NCBI GenBank assembly: GCA_001898415.1
Contig: MKTU01000024.1
Span: forward strand, 62,001 to 126,000
DNA: 64,000 bases
Source: Rhodanobacter sp. 67-28
Lineage (GTDB): Bacteria; Pseudomonadota; Gammaproteobacteria; Xanthomonadales; Rhodanobacteraceae
Direction of reading: 5' to 3'
Below the pieces are notes generated by a model. It did no database searches and was not told where the DNA came from. It was given only the letters and a program-made list of their open reading frames with translations. Both the position numbers and the translations under genes were made by a program. How positions within the stretch are numbered: the stretch's first letter is position 1; each line of letters starts with the position of its first letter. Below, piece by piece: positions 63,317-64,000 of this stretch.

Positions 63317-63386
63317 CCGTCGTCCCGGCGCAAGCCGGGACTCCAGGTCTGTCGGACGCTGGATGCCTCATCTCGCCGGGACGACA
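63317..63386. repeat. REP-like inverted pair between convergent genes
   Basis: GTCCCGGC / GCCGGGAC (63322-63329 / 63334-63341) forms an 8-bp hairpin with GCAA loop. A second copy of GTCGTCCCGGCG (63319-63330) lies inverted at 63374-63385. It sits between the 3' ends of the OmpW-type and MAPEG genes. Confidence 0.7.
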
Positions 63387-63447
63387 AGCAGCTGGCCGCA
63401 CGCCCGCCGGAGCGTCTCCATGCAGTGGTCCGGAGGGTTTGCCGGGT

Positions 63448-63840
63448 TCAGCGCAGCAATGGTTCCACCATCTGCAGGATGCCCCACAGGCTGGCGGCCC
63501 ACACGGCCGTACGCAGGTAGGGGATGCCCACCACATAGATCGGCAGATACGCGACTCGCGTCCAGAAATAGACCTGCGCCCCGATCGCGGTGTGCGCATC
63601 GGTCTGCTGTGTCGCCATCACCGCCAAGGTCGCCGCGGCGAAGAAGGCGAAAGTCTCGAGGAAATTGTGGCTGGCGCGGGCGGCGCGTGCGGCGGGCCCG
63701 CGAAGCGGCTCGGGGTCGCCGTCGCGGTTGCCGACATTCCAGCGCAGGCCACGCTGCCATGTGCCCAGCGCGGCAGCGAACAGCACGTAAACGATCCCGA
63801 GCAGCACCGACCAGCCCAGCATCTGCAATTCAGTCGTCAT
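63448..63840 (-). CDS. MAPEG family membrane protein
   Basis: A 130-residue, four-helix MAPEG (microsomal GST-like) protein: MLGWSVLLGIVYVLFAAAL at the start, ARASHNFLETFAFFAAATL and ARVAYLPIYVVGIPYLRTAVW. Members conjugate glutathione or reduce lipid peroxides. ATG 63840 is chosen since a longer reading only adds an unrelated soluble lead. It carries an upstream ECF-like site. Confidence 0.85.
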   Translation of the reverse strand: MTTELQMLGWSVLLGIVYVLFAAALGTWQRGLRWNVGNRDGDPEPLRGPAARAARASHNFLETFAFFAAATLAVMATQQTDAHTAIGAQVYFWTRVAYLPIYVVGIPYLRTAVWAASLWGILQMVEPLLR

Positions 63841-63910
63841 CTCCAACTCTCCCGGCAGGTCCACAACGTCAAGACGCGGCCACGCACGCCACCGGCGGGC
63901 CATGGGTGTT

Positions 63911-63937
63911 GTACGTTGCCAGCCAGCCTATGGATGC
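63911..63937 (-). promoter_or_regulatory. ECF-like promoter motif before the MAPEG gene
   Basis: On the minus strand GCATCC (63937-63932), 16 bases, CGTAC (63915-63911), 70 bases before the start codon. Confidence 0.65.
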
Positions 63938-64000
63938 ACACGGGGCGTTCGCGGAGAAATGGTCCGGCAGCACGCAGGTGCCGGCGCCCCCCGCCCCTGC

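Overview
The window is 64 kb of high-GC chromosomal DNA from a gammaproteobacterium, most likely of the Lysobacterales/Xanthomonadales and closest in feel to Rhodanobacteraceae (Rhodanobacter, Dyella, Frateuria). I infer this from pilR/pilS beside sucCD, kup between ruvA and ruvB, a complete tol-pal-cpoB cluster followed by queE/queC, direct glutaminylation by GlnRS, and scattered intergenic heptamer (GATTCCC-like) and REP-like repeats. No phage, insertion sequence, CRISPR array or rRNA operon was seen. One tRNA (Lys, anticodon TTT) is present.

Layout. 1-2444: PilR (cut by the window edge) and PilS on the minus strand. 2744-4842: sucCD with a clear terminator. 4978-9471: nadE (with an in-frame repeat-like insert), bamD (minus), rluD and pgeF. 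9462-13475: minus-strand trehalose-type operon otsB / GH15 hydrolase / otsA with overlapping genes. 13636-16221: clpB with a possible heat-shock promoter. 16335-19833: TonB-dependent receptor and a CsgG-family protein (minus). 20259-25144: FmdB-like protein, aspS, an alpha/beta hydrolase, yebC, ruvC, ruvA. 25160-35179: kup, ruvB, ybgC, tolQRAB, pal, cpoB, queE, queC, then tRNA-Lys. 35369-40420 (minus): hybrid histidine kinase, TVP38-family membrane protein, a nucleoside deaminase and glnS. 40534-44863: a DUF2007 protein, ldcA, ribH, nusB, a GNAT acetyltransferase, thiL, pgpA.

The right third is the accessory part. 45110-53335 is a stress island: SrpA-type catalase plus cytochrome b561, lipocalin, TspO-like membrane protein, iron-sulfur photolyase, ferrochelatase, FolE and two Rossmann-fold proteins. 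A MipA-type porin follows, and an OmpW-type porin and a MAPEG protein lie at the right end. Seven of the upstream regions in this part, on both strands and in the correct orientation, carry the same two-block motif: GCATCC, 16 bases, CGTA(T/C). Five copies are exact in both blocks and two are weaker. It resembles promoters of extracytoplasmic-function (ECF) sigma factors of the RpoE-ChrR (singlet-oxygen) kind, so I read the set as a photo-oxidative-stress regulon whose sigma factor lies outside the window.

Nested within it, 54428-62298 holds a LysR regulator divergent from a tight five-gene operon: dabB and dabA (DAB-type inorganic carbon uptake), a Sua5/YrdC threonylcarbamoyl-AMP synthase, a CysD-type ATP-sulfurylase small subunit without CysN, and a C-terminal zinc-ribbon DUF6671-like protein. 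The LysR-dabB gap is AT-rich and carries a perfect 9-bp inverted repeat. This linkage of bicarbonate supply, a bicarbonate-consuming enzyme and an orphan CysD is the best candidate for a poorly described system here.
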